Of a DNA stretch of 64,000 nucleotides, positions 30,563 through 43,645 are shown one piece after another. The position numbers and the translations under genes are program-made. This stretch comes from Siphonodentalium dalli (lineage: Eukaryota > Mollusca > Scaphopoda > Gadilida > Siphonodentaliidae), in contig CP136065.1 in NCBI GenBank assembly GCA_032622095.1, positions 64,277,094 to 64,341,093 on the forward strand, written 5' to 3'. The stretch's first letter is position 1, and each line of letters opens with the position of its first letter. The notes beneath the pieces were generated by a model, which was not told where the DNA came from, ran no database searches, and worked only from the letters and a program-made list of their open reading frames with translations.

Positions 30563-31780
30563 ACTGAGAATTCTCAATTTTCCAATAATGATAACACTAT
30601 CATTGCCATCAAGCCGCGCCAGAGTCCACTAGAGTCGATGTCAACGTTTATTTGTGTACATGCTTACAATTTAAGGGACGGGCACTTGTTCACATACAGG
30701 TTGATAACATCCTACTTTGTATACGTAGCTACGTAGATATATATATATATATAGGCGGTCAGGAAAAACCACCGAAAACCCTTCGGGAGGACGATGGAAA
30801 CATGCTTTCCGCAACCAACATCTCTAACACAGCTCGAATGTTCGGAAATTCATAACTGATCAATTGTGCAACATTGCACAAACCTGTGCACGCCCTATAT
30901 AATACACAAATATAAATTAACATAAAAAAAATGTTCAAATGCACTATGATCGTGATCGAATGACACATTATTTGCGTTTACTATAAGTGACGATAACGCT
31001 ATTTCTTCGTGGATAAGGTGCGATACACGCATTTCAAAGTGGCAATTATAGTCTAGTCGTAATTCTCAGAAAAGACATTTCTAGAAGCATTTCCGCGGAA
31101 AAGTGTCAAACCAACTTTTTTACCATAATTCGAAGGTGCCGAACACGAATAGACCGCCTGTCGCCCGATTGGATGAACATAGGGTTCAATAAAAGGCTTT
31201 TAAAATCTTCGTTTTTTCTTCGCTGGAGGGTTGTTGATACGGCACCGTACAACGTCATATGAAATCACGTAACTGGCCTTGAACATACTCAAACTTATAT
31301 ACTCCTCGCGGAACGCTCAAAGCCGCGTTGTATCATGATACTATCATCACAGTAATAATTCTGAAACATTAACATCATATTAATCAGGTACCTACGGTAA
31401 AACATTGCTGTTTTGTATATTTATCGACGATTCTCGTAAGAATTCTCTTATAGTCCGGGAGCCAATAGGGGTAACCTTGCACCCGCCCCATGGGACTTAA
31501 CTTCACCCCACTCATTTTGTTCCTTATTATGTCCTTCAACTTTTAAGCAATGTTAATAAGAAAAAAAAAGTGGCCGTGTAGACTACAGACAAGATGGCGT
31601 CCATCCTGGCCGCCATTTTTCAGATCAGACCCTAAGTCAGTTTTATGCAAATTATAGCGGGAAAATCTAGTAAAATGTATACAAATGTATGTATTTTCGT
31701 GAAGCTAAGACATAATGACACTTTTTGGGCCAAAATTGAAACTCACCCTCCAAGATGGCCGCCAAAATGGCCGCCGGAAG
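30563..31780. other. No gene recognised
   Basis: AT-rich DNA after the retroelement array. Contains a short (AT)n run near 30736-30755 and, around 31590-31775, the phrase aagatggcc(gcc) several times, also found inverted near 34820-34860. Open frames (30527-30968, 31645-31845) show no domain. Confidence 0.5.
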
Positions 31781-31914
31781 TTGAAAATATGACGTTTTTT
31801 CACAAATATCTTCTAGATCAGTTCATATTGTTTGGAACTGGTTGAGTAATATGACTTTATTTTGTGTTTTGTATATTAACTGATCATTGGAGCGGCGTGT
31901 ATGAATACAGTACA

Positions 31915-32404
31915 CAGTGAGTTGCTGAATTGTCATGTGTGAGGTGTATATGCAAGTACGGAAGGTATAAGTGGTCGTGTGTGTGGGTATTCGTATATCT
32001 GGAAGGGCTCACCATTGGTGAGGTGTATATGTATACCTGGATTGACCCTATGGTCATGGGTATGGCGAATAGGTATACGTGTAGTGGCTGTATGGTCCAT
32101 AGTGAGATGAATATGTATGCACTGAGTGAATGTATGATCGTGAATGTGGTGCATATGTATACATAGAGTGACTATATGGTCATGTGCCAGGTGTAGGAGT
32201 ACACCTGGTGTTCATGCATGGTGAATCGTGGCTGTATCGTCATTTGTGGTATGTACGGGTATAACCAAGTATGGCTGTATGGTCAGGTGTCGTGTATAAA
32301 GTGGGTGACTATATTGTCATTTGTGTGGTGTTTATGTACATATGGAGTGACTGAGGTAATGGGTGGGTTGTACATGTGTACCTTGGGTGGCTATCGCTTT
32401 CCAC
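31915..32404 (-). repeat. ~40-bp minisatellite, left arm (reverse orientation)
   Basis: Diverged units with ggtgaggtgtatatgtata and ctatggtcatgg, the reverse complement of the units at 32496-34125. Near the orientation switch, 32385-32404 is a near-perfect reverse complement of 32496-32515. The intervening 90 bp contains no unit. Confidence 0.85.
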
Positions 32405-32495
32405 AATAACTCAAGGATATGTTAATCAATAGAGAGGTCATGTCAGAGAGTTCTCCATATTGATGGTGTTTATGTACATGGGGGAAACGTTAAAC

Positions 32496-34125
32496 GTGGA
32501 AAGCGTTAGCCACCCATTATCACACAGTCATTCCATATATACATAAACAACACAGACACAACAATATAGTGACCCAATGTGTATACGTACACCTGACCCA
32601 TTACCACGGATGACCATACATCCATGAGTCACAATGGAGGCCCACCGGGTATACTCCTAAACATGACCCATAACCATATAGTCACTCCGTGTATACCCAT
32701 GCATTCACCTCACGATTGACCATACGGTAATCCCCTGTATACCTATTCTCCACATAGATGGTCAAATAGACATTCAATATATACATCAACACCACAACAA
32801 TGACCATAGAGTCACTCCAGGTATACATATGCACCTCACTAATGGCCATATAGCCACTCGCTTCATACACATACCCTCACCCATGCCACCTGGTATACTT
32901 CTTCACCTGACATATGTCCATATAGTCACCCCGTGTGTACCTATTCAAAACATTCATACATGATCATGGTCAATCCTTGTATACATATTCACCTCACCAT
33001 TGACCATGTCACTCCATGTATCCCTATGTGTCGCACCATAGCCGAATAGCGACACAAGATATACTAATACACCCCAGCTATTTCAGAAAAGTCACTCCAT
33101 GCATATGTACCTCACCCATGGCCATATAGCCTCTCGCTATATACACATACCCCTCGCCCATGACCATATAGCAACACGTGTGTATACCCGTATAACCTAC
33201 ACATGACCATACCGCCACGAGTCACCAAGCAGGAACACCAGGTATACTCATACACCTGACACATGACCATTTAGTCACTCCCTGTATAGATATTCATTAC
33301 ATTTATGATCATACAGTCACTCCTTGTATACCTACATGTACTCATATCACCATTGACCATACAGTCACTACATGTATACCTATTCGACACACATAGTCAT
33401 ATAAACACTCGATATATACATATGCAGCCCATCTTAGACCATAGAGTCACTCCAGGTATACATATACACCTCACCAACGGCCATTCAGCCCTTCCAGATA
33501 TACAACAAACCTGCACACACGACCACTCATACATTCCATACTTGCATATACACCTCCCATATGACAATTCAGCAACTCACTGTATAATCATACACGCCAT
33601 CCATGATCATACAGCTAATCTCTATACACCCACCAATGATAATACATCCACGAGATATATAAATATATACCACAAGGACACTCATTCCATGTATACCTAT
33701 ACACATTACCCGTAACCATAAAATAACTCCCTATTTATCCACACACCCCATCCATGATCATACAGACAACACATGTACATCCCACCCATGACCTTACAGT
33801 CACTCCATATATACATAATCAACACATAGATGACCATGTAACTATATTCATACACCACACCAATGTCCACACATGCACATCGGGTGCACCCGTACTGGAT
33901 ATACACAACCATACAACATACAGTCACTCCATTCATACCGATTCACCTCACACATGACCATGACCTCTCCCTGTATACCTATACATCTTACAATGGACAA
34001 CCCACACATAACCATATAGTCACTCCTTGTATACCTATTCACATCATTCATGACATACAATAACTCCCTGTATCACCTCAACTATGATCATAGAGTAACT
34101 CCCTGGTTACCATCTTGGCATCCAC
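32496..34125 (+). repeat. ~40-bp minisatellite, right arm
   Basis: Around 40 diverged units built from gtatacctattcacctcac and gaccatatagtcactcc. Divergence is high and spacing varies. The many open frames here (poly Ile/His/Thr) are repeat translation. Confidence 0.9.
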
Positions 34126-35132
34126 CCTGCATCCAGTTGATATTTTTTGTTACCATAATGGACCAGAATAGCCACACATTATGGTTCATCTCGGTACCGT
34201 CTCAACGTTCTGCCCATTTCCATTCAATAATATGGCCAGAATCACAAAAGAGGTTCTCGGCAAAATTCCATACTTTAAAATGAATTTGTCACGCCCCATA
34301 CGGAACTGGGACAACCAGAATAGAACATATAGTTGTCAGTTAATTAACTAACACGTATAATAACCAAGTGAGTCACAATTTACTACCTTTTCGGATAACA
34401 CAGAGAATAATGTTCAGGATATATGTAAAAAAAAACTTTTTACAAATTTGGTTGCCATTTTGGAAGCCATCTTGAGCAATTTGGTCTATAGATACCGTAG
34501 TGTGACACATTTAAGATAGACCAAAACAATAAACACATTTGAATCCAGAGACAGTTACATTTTACCAATGATAGTTGCATTTTACTTGAAAAAATGGTCT
34601 ATACCTGAAAAGTAAATTTTTGCCGATATTTATGTCAAGTTTTTGAGAGAAAAGTCCAATATTTTTTGTGATGTCAGTGGTAACAATAGTAACAATTAAC
34701 CATGGTGCATCAGATATGTTAGTATTCAATGTATAGGAGGCAGAATAGCCAATTTTATACATCAACCACAACTTGTAAGCGATTGCAGGACACGCTGGGG
34801 CAATATTTACCATTTTCCATATTTTGGCGGCCATTTTGGCAGCCATTTTGAGCCAAAGTAAGAATTTTGGTTCCAATGAGTTGGAATATTCATAGGTAAT
34901 GATATGCCTCACTTACATTACAAAGTTCTGTTATTTCTTGTTGAAATATGACTAAAATCCCAATTGTGATTTTTTTGTGAAATTTTATACCGTGTTCCAA
35001 TAATTGCATATTTAATTGCTCCAATGATCAGTTAATATACAAAACACAATATAAAGTCACATTACTCAAGCATTTCCAAACAGCATGAACTGGTCTAGAA
35101 GATATTTGTGAAAAAACGTCATATTTTCAACT

Positions 35133-36601
35133 TAATCCTGATTCACAGAACATTCAACCGGGTGTGATTTCATGAAGAGCGTTTATTTATTAAATAACAT
35201 ACTTGTCCATATATGTATAGCAGATGATGAGATAGTTATGACAGAAAGGTCATGAGGGGTGATTCAAATAACAAAGTATTCCCATGTTCATGAGATTATA
35301 TGTATAACGAGTGTGATATATGTCTCGTTATTGACTTACTGTATTTTCGCGGCAATAAAAACAGTATGTGACTTTAAGTTCATTTTATGGGTGAAATATG
35401 GGTCACAGGCAGCGACAGGCACCCTCATTGGATTCAGCATACTTGAATTATGCTAGAAAACTTAGTTTCATGCTTTTCCCCAAAAATGCCTCTAGGGTTC
35501 TAGTATTCCACAAATGTAGCTTTTCCGACCAGACTAGCTGATATTAATGATTGTTCAACAAATATAAGATACACGCCAATGTTCTATAATCTTACATGAT
35601 GTTCATGCGTTATGTGAATATATGCTTCTTAGATATATTAAAAAAATAAGCATATCATTGCATTATTTAAAACATGGCTATGACGTCACTCCTTTGTTCA
35701 TCGAGTTCAGTTTATAGGATAATGGATGATTATTGTCGAGATCGTACATTATTTTGCAAACAACGATTCATTATTTTAATATCGGACGCTCAATATCCAA
35801 TTTAATGAACCGTTATTTTGCTGCGGACGTTTCATTTTATATGACATGCACGCACGTTACCATAATGTATGCGCGTAGCTATCTTTAGACAACAATTTTC
35901 AAGTATAACTTCGCTCTGATTGATTGCTAGAACAGGACAGAGGGATATATATCCATATATAGAGCCTCGTCACTCGGGTTGGGGTGAAATGGGGGGGGGG
36001 TACAACTTCATATTCCTGGCATGTCTTTTCATGAATAGGCATTGGATTTGCAACTGTTAAAATTTCTCGAATCTGATTCCTTTCCCGGGTGGCATGTTAT
36101 AGCACCACTCACGATAAAACGTAAACTCTATACAGTAATTTGCATGTAAATGTAGTCCTTCAATCTTCAGTATTATCCGCGATCTCAAACTACAAGATCG
36201 CCAAATCTGCGATTTTGCACCCACTCGCACTAATCTGCCATTCAATGTATAATTCTCCGCAAAATCCGAAATATGCCGCATAAATAATTTAATACAAATG
36301 CCGAAATAAAAGGGCAAAACTCCCTATAATATTCGTAAATATATCACAGAATGAACTGTGTCGGTACGTCGTGTTCATTCAACGGTTGGAAACCCAATGG
36401 TGCATGTGCTGTGTGTCCGTTAAGTTGACAATGGTTTAAGATGTCACGTCATCCGTGCAGCCAATGAACGAGTGGATAGGGCCGAACACATGGTACAACT
36501 CAGGTGTCTTGACCCAATTTCGGGATACTTCATTATGATAAGAGGTGACGCATCAAACAAATGGACTCGGCCATGTATGTTTTAAGTCATATAATAGCTT
36601 C
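35133..36601. other. No gene recognised
   Basis: AT-rich sequence with a poly-G run near 35991-36000. Nothing coding or RNA-like was recognised. The frame 36057-36317 (minus) lacks any domain signature. Confidence 0.5.
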
Positions 36602-36681
36602 AAACTGTACATTATTTCAGCGAATGGAACGATCTCGACCAACGGTCTCGATCGATCCATTCGCTGAAATAATGTACAGTT
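36602..36681. repeat. Palindrome with perfect 26-bp arms
   Basis: The arm 36602-36627 (aactgtacattatttcagcg...) is the exact reverse complement of 36656-36681, with a 28-nt loop. Outside the arms, pairing continues imperfectly (taatagctt / cagccatta), as in a small foldback element. Confidence 0.85.
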
Positions 36682-36811
36682 TTCAGCCATTATCCTATAC
36701 TTAAACGTCAATCCATAACATCACTCAAATGTTTGAAACAAAAATTTGGAGTTGACCCGCGGTCGACAAGACGCTTCGGCTAGAAATGACACAAAACGTT
36801 CTTTAAGTAAT

Positions 36812-36900
36812 GGTTAGAGCACGCCAATTGTTCTTTACCATAATCAATCGAGTCGGAGACCAGATTTATTCTGGCAAAGAACAATTGGCGTGCTCTGACC
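36812..36900. repeat. Palindrome with ~32-bp arms
   Basis: 36812-36843 (ggttagagcacgccaattg...) pairs with 36869-36900 (...caattggcgtgctctgacc) with one or two mismatches and a 25-nt loop. Independent of the preceding palindrome. Confidence 0.85.
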
Positions 36901-38365
36901 GACTTAGAGCACAATTGATCACACATAATGCTATAAACTGGTAATTTACCGTGCGCTGGCCGCGATTGGACACAATAGCCGGTTAGCCACGCCCAAAAAC
37001 GTGATTAACATGAACTGAATGTGAATAGATATGTCCGAAACAACACGTACTGTTCCCACTTTGAAGCGCCCGTGCGATTTGTTTGTTATGAGTTGCGGGT
37101 GCCTAACAATGGGATAATCATTGAACTATTCCTTCGCCAGCCTTGGGAATTGGTGTACTTTACCAAAAATCAGGGAACGATTGCAACAATCGGATTGTTC
37201 TCTAATTATGTAACAATAGTTCTTTTCATTGGCCATGCACCCGCGATAATACATCGCTCACTCATTACCACGAAATATTTTTCGGATAATCTGCTCTGCG
37301 TGCAGTAAACGGGGAAAATGTATCATTATATACAGTGGCGTGTTTGCTGATTATCACGGGATATAAATCGTTTCTATAATGACTTGTTTGGCCGCAGCAT
37401 GATGATATAAATCGTTTCTAGAATGACTTGTCTGGTCCCAGCATGATGAGGTTGCCGTGTAACGTGCGATTCAATTTTTTTACGATTGAGAACAGTCCAT
37501 TTCTCCCTAAATGGAGAGACGTTAATCATTTTCATCATTAAACATTTAGGCTGGTTCTTGATAACGCTATTATGGTATTTCAATCTCTACCAAAGCGCAA
37601 CAGTCATACTTTCTATCTGATTATGTCATCGTGCAGGTGGATACCAGATTGTGGTTTTCCGCCGTTTTCCATGCAAAAATGGCTAACTCGATCCCCAAAA
37701 TTGTCCAATAAAATGTGCTTTGCGAATAATTCCCTCACAAAATTCTTATTGACATAATGACGATTGAGAGCGGTGTATCTTGTTGATGATTTGTGCAAGC
37801 CATACTCAGCAAAATGGCAGCTAAATTATAACTCTTGTGTTTTATTTGACTGATGTTTGCCGTGCGTGTTTTTGTACATGATTATAATTTGTGTTGTATA
37901 AATAACCGGAGAACCAAAGCACCACAATGTTCGAAATAGTTCTTTCATTGGAGTGGCCCCAGGCTTCAATTCTGAATTTGGCTGAAAACGTTAAGGGGAG
38001 ACGCACGTTAAATCCAGCCATAAATAAGGCAAGAGACTTTCAAAAAAAGAATTTCTCTGGATCTATCTGGTGAAAAATCCTGAATTTCACATATCATCAT
38101 TTTCATTGTATATAGAATCTGATAAATTATTATAAGAGTCGATAAACCGATGGATTTTACTACATTTGAGAGGTTGAAAATATCAAATTATTTGTTTACT
38201 CTTTCGGTACCAAAGAACAGCCAGAATAATTCACCTGATACAGACCAATGTTACACTGTAGTATAATACAAAACTATTAGTTAAAATTCCTCAGTGTTAT
38301 ACGGTATGTGGCATGCCACCCCAGCCATTGAGGCATGCCAATATCCCATAATATGTCAAATATAG
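36901..38365. other. No gene recognised; 44-bp duplication inside
   Basis: At 37361-37448 a 44-bp phrase (atataaatcgtttct, then gcatgatg) is present twice in tandem with few differences. The rest is AT-rich with no recognisable gene; frames at 37021-37308 and 37572-37798 have no domain. Confidence 0.5.
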
Positions 38366-38575
38366 CGAATTATCGAAATATGAAATACCACGAAAAAGCG
38401 AAATAGGAAAATACAGCGAAATAAAAAATGCATCGAAATGACGAAATAGCGCGAATTATCGAAATAATAAATTATTTTTATTAACTAAATAACGGAGATA
38501 TTTGAAGAAGTGTTTTTGACGAAATAACTGGCATATTTGGAGAAGTGTTTTAAAGAGCGTGGTCCACTGAAGCAA
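38366..38575. repeat. Degenerate cgaaata-rich repeat, inverted relative at 44165-44300
   Basis: Many short variants of gaaatagcgaaat are followed by tttgaagaagtgtttttgacg. The reverse complement (cgtcaaaaacacttcttc) is repeated near 44165-44300, together with the phrase ctctttaaaa. An old dispersed repeat. Confidence 0.6.
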
Positions 38576-39473
38576 GGAGCAATCAACTGGAATTAATCCA
38601 TAGTGTTAAGAGCTAAGGTGGTCAGCTTTAACTTGGTCATGAATCAATGACCCAGAACTCATCTCAGCTCAATGTATCATTGATCAACAAGCATGACATG
38701 AACAATCTCAAATATAGAACATTATTTATTGGTAGTTGCCTTTCTTATTTAAAATAATCATTAAATTTCATTAAACAATAAAAATTTAGTCTCCTCTCAT
38801 GATCTTCAGGTATAATATCATGGATATACGAACTGCACTTTTGAAAAAAAAATTGTTACAGAAGTTCTTGGTACCGCAAAACAGTGAAATTTTAAATATT
38901 GTTCATGCCATTAAAGTGAATTAAATGAGGTTATAATATCCAATCGGTTGTTCTTAAATATTGTGTCACAATAATCGCTTGTACAACATTTCACAAAGAA
39001 ATTCCTGACAGATTTTGAGAAAATCCACTTTGAAATACCAGGGTATTTTGACGAAATGTGCGTCTGACCAAAGCACTGTCGTCTGAGAAACTATTTAGTT
39101 CAGTGATTCCATGACTGTCGATCTTTGTTGTGATCAAGTGAAGGCAACTCTATTACAACCAAGAAACAGGCGACGTGAAGCCGATCGATTGCTATATATG
39201 TGAGGGCCGATAACTCTAGTCTGAGCTTGGTGCACGAAGTGTCAGTCTTACCCAGTCTTACCGCCCTTCAATCACAGACAGAAACATCCGTTAAATGTCA
39301 AACATCTCCGGTGTGGCATTTCGGGGCGTTCATTTTGAAGATAACGTTTCCGTTTCGTGTCTTCTGGGAAGTCCCGCGTGTAATTTATCGGCTTCGTAAT
39401 GTCACGACAGGATGAGCTTATCATGGACACGATACCAGAAACAAACCAGGTCAATCGCCCACCACCAAGAATA
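38576..39473. other. No gene recognised
   Basis: AT-rich and apparently unique. The short frames 39200-39415 and 39272-39454 overlap on opposite strands and carry no domain signature. Confidence 0.5.
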
Positions 39474-39988
39474 GATCATGCCATGAATCTCTTCCCCGGC
39501 TTACGCCCGCACATAGAGATCATATTCCACCAGTACAAAATCTAGGCACGTGTTTATGTTGTGACAGGGAAGTGTATAACATTGAACAAACAGTGCAGGT
39601 AATAAATACATGTGTATATATTTATTGGTTATTACCTGTATTTCGATCACTGTGGGTAAAGGTCACAACTTGAAATCGCAATTTGCTTTGCGACGCTTAC
39701 ACTTGTGGAATTTCTCCCGGGGTAATTAATTCAATGTTTATGGAGATATCGGCTCACAAAAGTCACAGAAAAGCATGCAATCTCGAGTTGGGACCACCCC
39801 CAAAAGTGAAGTAGATTATTGAGGAACAAGTATTAACAACGAAGTATATTGCCTGTCTTGTTTGTTCAATGTTATAAAGTTCCCTGTCAGAACGGGTCAG
39901 AACATAAAAACTTTCCCAGGTTTTGTACCGGTGGAATATGATCTCTATGCGTGTGCGTGTAGCTAAAGTAGAAAGTCATGGTATGATC
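39474..39988. mobile_element. TA-flanked MITE with ~130-bp inverted arms (515 bp)
   Basis: Ends GATCATGCCATGA and TCATGGTATGATC are flanked by TA on both sides (39472-39473, 39989-39990), suggesting a mariner-type TA target. Subterminal pairing extends inward through catattccaccagtacaaaa / ttttgtaccggtggaatatg and catgttataca-like segments, over about 130 bp with a few gaps. Confidence 0.75.
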
Positions 39989-40081
39989 TACACCTAGACA
40001 TATTAGGGAGGTTTAGAACGAAAAAAAGTTCGGCCTTCAACAAATGTTAGACTAGTTGTGGTGGGAGATCGTGGCCTGTAA

Positions 40082-40470
40082 TCTATATATATGAAATAGT
40101 AAGATATGCCTGTCTGTCTGCCTGTTCGCGATTATTCTCCCACACCCCTGAACCTGTTTCAACTAAATTTGTGGTGACTCGGGGTACCACGTCGGACGTT
40201 ATAACGGCGTTAGTTTTTCAAAATGGTATAATTAAAACAAAAAAATAAAATATAAACCAAATTTTTGTTAAATTGAGAAATTACAATTTTGTCTAAATAA
40301 ATTTCATTTGATTTTTAAATCAAAATGTTTAAACGATCAAAATCAGCGCTTCGCGCACAGATGGGGCGCTGCCATGTCTAAGATCTAAATGTACGCTTCG
40401 TGCATAAAAGGACCACATGCCAAGCCTAGAACGCTTGTGGAGACTCCAGAGTGGAGCCTGTTTCAGCTAG
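40082..40470 (+). mobile_element. Small Helitron-like element (389 bp)
   Basis: Starts with TC after an A (A|TCTATATATATG), continues with a tgtctgtctgcctg phrase, and ends with a hairpin (CTCCAgagTGGAG) ten nt before CTAG, followed by T. This is the Helitron end pattern. No protein is encoded. It has lower similarity to the other Helitron-like elements of the window. Confidence 0.65.
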
Positions 40471-40772
40471 TAGAACAATAATATTATATTGATAACCTCC
40501 ACAGAGTCCAAATAGCACAGAGTGTAAAGTGTTGCACACGACCGGTGGTCTCATTTATTGCTGAATTTAGTCTGACAAGTTTCGTATCTCATTGTCAACT
40601 AAAGAAATCGTTGTGTTGCACTTACTTCTTTTGGAAATATAACATAGCTGTCTGGCAACTGGATAATAGTTCCAACCTCGGGCACAGAGAATTATAATAA
40701 TGTGTCTGACGGGCTAAGTTACAAGTTTACACCGTTATAAAAGAGGCGCAGGAACCAAGCTAAAGGACCAAC

Positions 40773-41747
40773 AGTTGGTTCTTCGTGCTTCAAACACAGT
40801 TGTAGAACCAATATTACCTACAATTACTGCTGTTTTGGTTCTTGAGAATAGAAGAACCAAAAGTGGACAGACGGATTATTTACAACTAAACTTCAATCAT
40901 CGGTCGTTTCCTTGTCTTCGTCATTATCATCGTCATCATCGCAAGCAGCTTCATCGCCATCGCAATCGCCAACGACAACGTCGTCGTCATCGCTGTCGTC
41001 ATCGTAGTCATCATCATCATCATCATCATCACCACCACCACCACCACCACCACCACCACCATATATCTACCTTCGTCGTCACCGTCATCATCGTCGTCGT
41101 AGTCAGTATCATCATCGCTGTGGTAGTCATCATCGTTGTCATCATCATCGCTGTCCCCGTAGTCATCAACATCATCGCTGTCGTCGTAGTCATCATCATC
41201 GTCATCATTTTCACCATCCGCATTAAAGCCGTCCTCGTTTTCGTCATTATCGTCAACAACATTATCTATTTAGACTACAACGACGGCGGCGATGATGATG
41301 ACTGCGACGGCGACAGCGATGATGGTGATTACTACGAAGACTGCAATCATGATGATGTTGACTACGACGACAGCGATGATGGTGATGACCACGACGACGA
41401 CAGCGATAATAATGATGACCACTACGACGACATCGATGATGATGATGATGATGATGATGATGACTACGACGACGGCAGCGATGATGGTGATGAATGCGAT
41501 GACGACAGCGATTATGATGATGATGACTGTCAGAACACAACGACATCGATGATGATGTTGATGATGATGATGACTACGACGGCGACAACGACGATGAAGA
41601 TTATGATGGTGACTGCGACGCAACAATAGCGATGATTATGACTACGACGACAGCGATGGTTACATAGATGACGACAGAGATGATTATGTTTACAACGACG
41701 GCAGCGATGATGATGATGATGACGATTATTATGACTACGACGACATC

Positions 41748-41779
<32 letters not shown>

Positions 41780-42060
41780 CTGTGACGACGATAATGATGA
41801 TGATGACTATGACGACGATGATGACGACGACGATGATGATAACACAGTTGTAGAACCAAATATTGGGTTCTGGGTAACAATTTTGGTTCTTCAATGATGA
41901 CAAAATATTTCTTATTTGGTTTTTCGTCAACCAAGAACCAATTGGTTCTTTGTTTGGTTCTTCAATAAATTGGTAAAGAACCGAATGGTTCTTCGACTGT
42001 GAAGAACCAACTATGTTGGTTCCGCCAGCGGGACAATTTTGAAGAACCAACTTAGCTTAT
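40773..42060. repeat. ggttctt/aagaacc-rich repeat around a trinucleotide array
   Basis: Both sides of the trinucleotide array (40773-40870 and 41845-42060) contain scattered aagaacc and ggttctt phrases in both orientations, which form short hairpins such as agttggttcttc ... gaagaaccaact. The array probably grew inside one repetitive element. Confidence 0.6.
40920..41850. repeat. Inverted compound trinucleotide array (CAT/CGT then GAT/GAC)
   Basis: From 40920 to about 41265 the + strand is (tca/tcg)n-like, with a ccaccacc run at 41031-41061. From about 41280 to 41850 it is the complementary (gat/gac)n-like pattern (gatgatgatgactacgacga). The two halves are inverted around 41270, so a large imperfect hairpin can form. 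Poly-His, poly-Asp and poly-Val/Ile frames arise from the repeat and are not taken as genes. Confidence 0.95.
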
Positions 42061-42097
42061 ATGGTTCCCCACATTATTTGTTGTGTATATATGTTAA

Positions 42098-42320
42098 CCC
42101 TTTTATAACGGGAGCTGCGCTGGCGCTACATTAAATATCATATATAGATAGTCTCGCATATATACGACAATGCACTAGCTTACACGGCAAAAGTAAGTAG
42201 TGTTAGGCCAATGCATTTTCTTATATATGCGAGGTTCCCTATGGGAGACTCGCATATATAAGAGAATGCATTGGCACAGGGAATTCGAAAATTTTCAGGA
42301 AGCTAACAGTCATGGAAGGG
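42098..42320. mobile_element. TTAA hairpin-core MITE, family F, copy 2 (223 bp)
   Basis: Flanked by TTAA (42094-42097, 42321-42324). Ends CCCTTTTATAACGGGAGC and ...CAGTCATGGAAGGG. Carries one full palindromic module (gccaatgcattttc ... gagaatgcattggc) and a decayed second one. Confidence 0.8.
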
Positions 42321-42324
42321 TTAA

Positions 42325-42928
42325 TCTGACATCTCTAATACATATCAAAATGTTCGCATAGATATTAAAATATTAAAATTTAGTTGGTCAGACATGGAAA
42401 GCTGTGCGAGCTGAGAATTTGGGGGAAAACACTTGTTCGTATAAAAATAAAATCAGTAAAAGCTGGAATGCAGCTCTCTTAATACCAGTTCGTCCTATTT
42501 GTGGTTGGAATCTCAGCGAAAGCCAGAGTATGGTCCAATGCGAATATTGTAAAGGTTTGAGGGTTAATGAAATGTTCTTGTGTTCATTTTGGGATAAAAA
42601 AAAATCGCATTTTTTTAGAGAAAAATGCGAGAAATATTGAATTCATCAGAACATATATCCACATATTGAGTTGTGGGTAATTCGCGTGTGATATGTGTTA
42701 GGATTTCAGGCAAAATAGAACTTTTATAGAAAAAAATATGATAGTAAAAAAGGTCAAGAATGTCTATCCCTCTTAAAGTACCCGAAGTTATAGAGATGTT
42801 TTGAATTTTCTCACCAAAAGAAAAATGATATAAATTTGCATACCACCCATCATATACTGCACACCAAACCACAAATTTGCAGACTTTTTTTCCGCACATT
42901 TCACTGCGAGTGCCTTGTATATCTTTAA
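42325..42928. other. No gene recognised
   Basis: AT-rich spacer between two TTAA MITEs. The frames 42404-42640 (plus) and 42615-42962 (minus) are without a recognisable domain; the latter enters the next MITE. Confidence 0.5.
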
Positions 42929-43442
42929 ATGCACGGGCGGCGTTCGTTGCAGAAATATTCATATTTGTTCAAATCGCCATCAACAGAAGAAATATTAAAA
43001 TATATATAGTTTTGTTCATATGCCAAACATAATCAGCGCGTAAATAGTATTTTGTCATCAAGACGTACGATGGTGTAGGTAAACAAGAGCCTGCTCGTGT
43101 TACAGAAGTTTTGCTTCTGTTTACATAACATAGCGCAATTATATTCGTTAATCACACACAAATGATATAAACTCTCTTTATTATTTCCATATCAGGAAAA
43201 CAGTAACAAATAACGCTCTTTATGTTTACCATATCCGGATCTAAACAAAAGCCAGGTTCTGTAACGTTTTTTTCTTTTGTTTACATAACAAAGGAAAAAC
43301 ATTTGACAAACTGTTTATGCCGTAGTTATGATTGGTATAAGAACAAAGTCTGTCTATATTTTACTAGTATTTCTGTTTATGGCGGTTTTTGATGGAGGTG
43401 AATATTTTAACAGCATAACCACCACCAACGCCGCCCGTAACT
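42929..43442. mobile_element. TTAA-flanked MITE, family D, copy 2 (514 bp)
   Basis: TTAA at 42925-42928 and 43443-43446. Ends ATGCACGGGCGGCGTT and AACGCCGCCCGTAACT. Closely similar to 44681-45201 and more distantly to 12181-12674. Internally it has aaacaagagcctg and repeated ctctttat phrases and ends in ggcggtttttga. Confidence 0.85.
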
Positions 43443-43482
43443 TTAATACCATGCAGTCAGTGGTCAGACATGAGATCGATGT

Positions 43483-43645
43483 CAACGACAGCCGAGTGTA
43501 TACGCGTGTAACATGATGTAAAATACCTGGCGATACAGGGCGATAGCCAGTATCAGACCGAATCAACGACAGCCGAGTGTATACGCGTGTAACATGATGT
43601 AAAATACCTGGCGATAGCCAGTATCAGACCGAATCAACGACAGCC
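43483..43645. repeat. 81/71-bp tandem duplication
   Basis: The phrase caacgacagccgagtgtata begins at 43483 and 43564, and a third unit starts at 43635 (caacgacagcc). The first unit has ten extra bases (an additional agggcgatac-like phrase). Near identity suggests recent slippage. Confidence 0.9.

Larger units (their letters stand above)
31781..35132. mobile_element. 3.35-kb unit with ~112-bp terminal inverted repeats enclosing a minisatellite
   Basis: The arm 31781-31892 (ttgaaaatatgacgtttttt ... gatcattgg) returns in reverse complement at 35019-35132 with about 90% or better identity by eye. The interior is mostly minisatellite that changes orientation. Could be a foldback-type transposon that captured or grew a minisatellite. 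No transposase or target duplication was recognised. Confidence 0.6.

Noticed and set aside
33305-33715. 136-codon frame rich in His, Ile and Thr
   Set aside because: It lies wholly in the ~40-bp minisatellite and repeats the same peptide phrase.
40775-41934. Long open frames on both strands with poly-His, poly-Ile/Val and poly-Asp
   Set aside because: They are direct translation of the inverted trinucleotide array; amino-acid runs follow the repeat phase and all six frames are open.
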